Assembly: GCA_036873135.1 (NCBI GenBank) | Contig: JAPTYO010000007.1 | Location: 5,624,763 to 5,688,762, forward strand | Length of the DNA stretch: 64,000 nucleotides | Direction of reading: 5' to 3' | Source: Clarkia xantiana subsp. parviflora | Lineage: Eukaryota > Streptophyta > Magnoliopsida > Myrtales > Onagraceae | In this document: in pieces, positions 61,101-64,000 of the stretch | Numbering within the stretch: position 1 is the first letter of the stretch | Layout of the letters: each line of letters begins with the position of its first letter | Position numbers and translations under genes: made by a program | The notes under the pieces: model-generated | Told to the model about the DNA's origin: nothing | Databases searched by the model: none | The model's input: only the letters and a program-made list of their open reading frames with translations

Positions 61101-62608
61101 TAACGTTAGTTTTTTAAGAGTCAAAGCCTGAATTTCTCAAATCCCCTTGTGCCTTTTTGCATATCTTGTGGAAAAAGTATCTCTCCTTTTCATTTTCTTT
61201 CGTTTATATCATAATATAACAATTATTTTATTAATAAATTACTTTATTATAATACATTTTTTTTTAAAAAAAAAAAATATATTACATCTATAGAGCATCG
61301 GCTGGGGTACTTATATAATAAAATGAGATATATGTACGTACCATATATAATATGATAATGCCCCACATTAATTATTTTGAAGTTGAACATCAATTGTACA
61401 ATTCTCATCTTACAAATTAGCAGCCATTGAAATCGAGTTGAACCGTCTAAGGTAGCTACAAGTCAAGTGGTTCAAGCTTTACTTTGTATATAACAATAAA
61501 CTAACAGACAAATAACTCCCAAACCATGCAAATAATATAATTGTAAAATTTGCAACTATATACACAACCAATGCTAAATTAAATTAATTTACTTTATTTT
61601 CTATCATTTTTGTTCTTATATTGTAGCTTTTAGGTCACGTTATACACCGACAGAAATATACATCTATATATAATATAATTGTTTTATAGAATAAGATACT
61701 GTAATATTATTGTTGCCAGAAGGGTACTGTATTATTGATCAAGTACTTATTGTACTTTAGATTATTTAAAAGAAAGCAAATTGCAGTAGACACTAGTGAA
61801 CTTCAATATGGAATTTTACAAGCTCAAAGGAAAAGAAGCAGCGGCACAGTGATGAAAAAGATTACTCTATATATATTATATATATTTGAATACATTATTC
61901 CTATATCTATCTAATATATATAAGGATTAATAACCATTTAGCAGAACTTTAGATGTTTTGAACAATTTTGTAGTTGAACTTATATAAAGTTGTCTATGTT
62001 TAATTTTATATTAAAATAGTGAGGAAAAACTTGCATGTTATTTATTTACCGTTTTATTTTTTATGCAAATTGCTAGATGAACATTTGAAAAATGTGCACT
62101 TTGCTAGTTAAACTTTGAATATATATATACGCAATTTTAAGCTAAATATTAAGGAAAGTTGCAAGTTTGTAGCTGAGTTCTCATAACGTGATATATACAC
62201 GTATATGTTTCGTTCGTCAACTTTAAACAACAAAATTAAACAGAAATAGTAAATTACATTTTTGCAATTTTTATGGAAAAAATTCAACTATCAAATTGTT
62301 AGGACTTTTCATAGCCCTTATATTTATTTGGAAAACCAACCAAATATATAATTACATAGTACAGACAAGTAGAGTACGTAGGCTTTTGTATGAACTTAAC
62401 TATTCATATTTTGGAGTCTGATTTGATTGGTCTGATGAGTTAGCATATTTATCAGTCAGTTTGAAATATATATGTACAAGTATATGTATATGTGTATAAC
62501 TAAACCCGTGAAAAATTGGAAGTCACGTTACATTTGTTTTGACATAGATGTTTCAGTAAGCAGCGGATTCTTAACTTTCAAGACACTGCCCTTCTTCTTT
62601 TTGGATTG
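58122..62608. other. Gene-poor AT-rich region
   Basis: About 4.5 kb without a gene I can support. It has many (TA)n runs and A/T homopolymers. Around 61920-62270, phrases such as caaattgctagatgaac and tttgctagttaaactttg recall the copy-1 foldback element and may be a decayed relative. Frames at 60242-60557 and 60807-61065 are AT-rich artefacts. Confidence 0.45.
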
Positions 62609-62611
62609 AAG

Positions 62612-62663
62612 CTACTATATTATATTATATTATATTATATTATATTATATTATATTATATTAT
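62612..62663 (+). repeat. ATATT pentanucleotide microsatellite
   Basis: About ten uninterrupted ATATT units, running into a short (AT) tail. Confidence 0.85.
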
Positions 62664-63470
62664 ATATATATATGATATTAGCTATAGAGCTAGCAATATA
62701 ATAATATATATACAAACAGGCACAGAACCCTACAAATTCTAAACACATATCGAAAGAGAACAGCACAGCTAACCTTTCTCGGATACAAAATACCGTGTCT
62801 GTTGTTTTCGTGTTTGTTTCTATATATATAGAGTATAGACACATAAAAAACTATATCGATCCTATTAATTAATAACTCATTGACAAGTTCAATTCTCTAA
62901 TAATTTCATGTTGAATCATCAACATATATAGAGATATATATTATATTATTATATATATACGGTCCCATATACACATGCATATGTTGTGTATAAATAGTTG
63001 GCCGTGTTGAGCTGCCCTATTGATCATAACTATATATTAGATTGTCCCAATTCGATCCATCATCATTCAAACTTTTCAAATGGTACGTAATTCATAATAA
63101 AAAAAAAAACATAACAACTAAATAAATAAAATATAGTTTTTTTTAATAAGAGTTTTTTTTTTACTACTGAAAAATAACCTTATTATATCATAATTTATTA
63201 TATTTTAGTATACATAAAAGACGCATCTAGAGTAAACAGAATCTAACAATTAACTCAGACTCAAATCGAACCATTTGATTCGAGCTCAAACTTGACGAGC
63301 CTTATTTTTTTAAGTTCGAACTCGACTTGGTGCTATACTTGAATGAGTTTGAATTCGACTAGATTCTACTCCCAAACGTAAAATTGTTCATTTAAATCAT
63401 AAATGGTACACTTTAACTCAAACTCGACTCAACTCAGATCTAATGTAAATCTCTAGTGTGTGAGCGCCTT

Positions 63471-63477
<7 letters not shown>

Positions 63478-63537
<60 letters not shown>
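63478..63537 (+). repeat. AT dinucleotide microsatellite
   Basis: About 29 perfect AT units in an uninterrupted run. Length is likely to vary between individuals. Confidence 0.9.
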
Positions 63538-63539
<2 letters not shown>

Positions 63540-64000
63540 CTCTTATAAGCTTGAACTCAATTCAAATAGACATTTGACAAAAAAAAAAAAAATCAAATAG
63601 GCTTTGAGCGGCTCGAGTGCATCAATGAACTTATACCTTGACACGTGCTAAAAAATGCTCGAAATTTATACCTAAAAATTTATGACGGATGAACTCCATT
63701 TTATTTTTTCTTCTACACATCCATCTTTAAAATAATATTTCCTCGCATTTGTATGATGAAAAACACTAATAATAATTTTTTTTTAATTTTTTTTCAGAAC
63801 TCGATGTCGGGATTTGTAATAAAAAATAAAAATATTAAGCGGCTACAGTATGTGACGTACCGTGTCTGATAGGAATTAGGATAATAGAGCTAGAGTGACT
63901 TCTGTCGTAGATTTTTTTTTTTTTTTGTGCATAAAGCTGTCTTAGTATTATTATTAGGTATGAAAAGAAAGAGAGAGCAAGAAGAAATCAGCTCTCATCC
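63538..64000. other. Right edge of window, no supported gene
   Basis: AT-rich DNA. A possible splice acceptor (ttttttttcag at about 63788-63798) precedes a short frame that stops within 70 bp. The window ends before anything further can be judged. Confidence 0.35.

Noticed and set aside
63478..63537. Replication origin or matrix attachment site at the AT run
   Set aside because: A perfect AT microsatellite explains it; no further support.

Overview
The window is 64 kb of nuclear DNA from a flowering plant, probably a eudicot. The genes are split by short AT-rich GT-AG introns, and the products are plant-specific types: a malectin-like/LRR receptor kinase, a plastid mTERF protein, S1FA, a SYP7-type SNARE and a plant topoisomerase VI A subunit. 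Non-coding DNA is very AT-rich and full of small transposable elements. The species cannot be named from the sequence alone.

Eleven protein-coding genes are supported. From left to right they are: topoisomerase VI subunit A (+, 3798-5069, no coding intron); cytosolic ribosomal protein uL4/RPL4 (+, 8649-10596); a malectin-like LRR receptor kinase (+, 15 exons, 13903-19753); ribosomal protein uS12/RPS23 (-, 20943-22477); an mTERF protein close to mTERF8/PTAC15 (+, 25787-28260); importin alpha-9 type (-, 11 exons, 28745-32944); a PAP2 lipid/dolichyl phosphate phosphatase (+, 37888-39257); a PLAC8 protein (+, 42773-44717); S1FA (-, 45205-46343); a RING-H2 ubiquitin ligase (-, 48446-50665, with a leader reaching back to about 53.8 kb); and SYP71-type Qc-SNARE (+, 54404-56698). 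Exon joins were worked out by hand from splice sites and reading frame. Every assembled coding sequence is open and has the length expected of its family. These are unlinked housekeeping genes, not an operon or pathway cluster. Gene content is collinear, from memory, with three Arabidopsis segments (around At5g02820-At5g03080, At3g09630-At3g09740 and At2g37050-At2g37150), as expected of an ancestral block later fractionated after genome duplication.

Most of the rest is mobile DNA. The main component is a set of long inverted-repeat (foldback) elements that mostly begin GGGTTAA and mostly carry 9-10 bp target duplications, which is the Mutator-like signature: 332-954, 20019-20613, 23904-24865, 30786-31297, 34361-35404, 36609-37318 and 46587-47592, plus a worn copy at 11901-12682 and two related broken ones at 40196-40569 and 41319-42563. 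They differ in sequence but share a plan: terminal repeat, an arm with CCGTTA/TTCCGTC, often a CATGTG...CACGTG block, and in most a GC-rich palindromic core. Other elements are an hAT-type MITE with perfect 8-bp duplication (2112-2702) nested in a different inverted-repeat element (1883-3364); two inverted copies of a Helitron-like element (22876-23677 and 33555-34360); two solo LTRs with perfect 5-bp duplications (41687-42414 and 57676-58116); a 5'-truncated LINE (6743-7885); a 95-bp retroposed tail with a 12-bp duplication (1100-1194); and SINE-like pieces.

The right end (56.7-64 kb) holds no gene I can support. The best candidates for follow-up are the foldback superfamily with its shared arm motif, the Helitron pair that keeps a matching short reading frame, two GC-AG introns, and a stop-free 90-nt intron in the receptor kinase.
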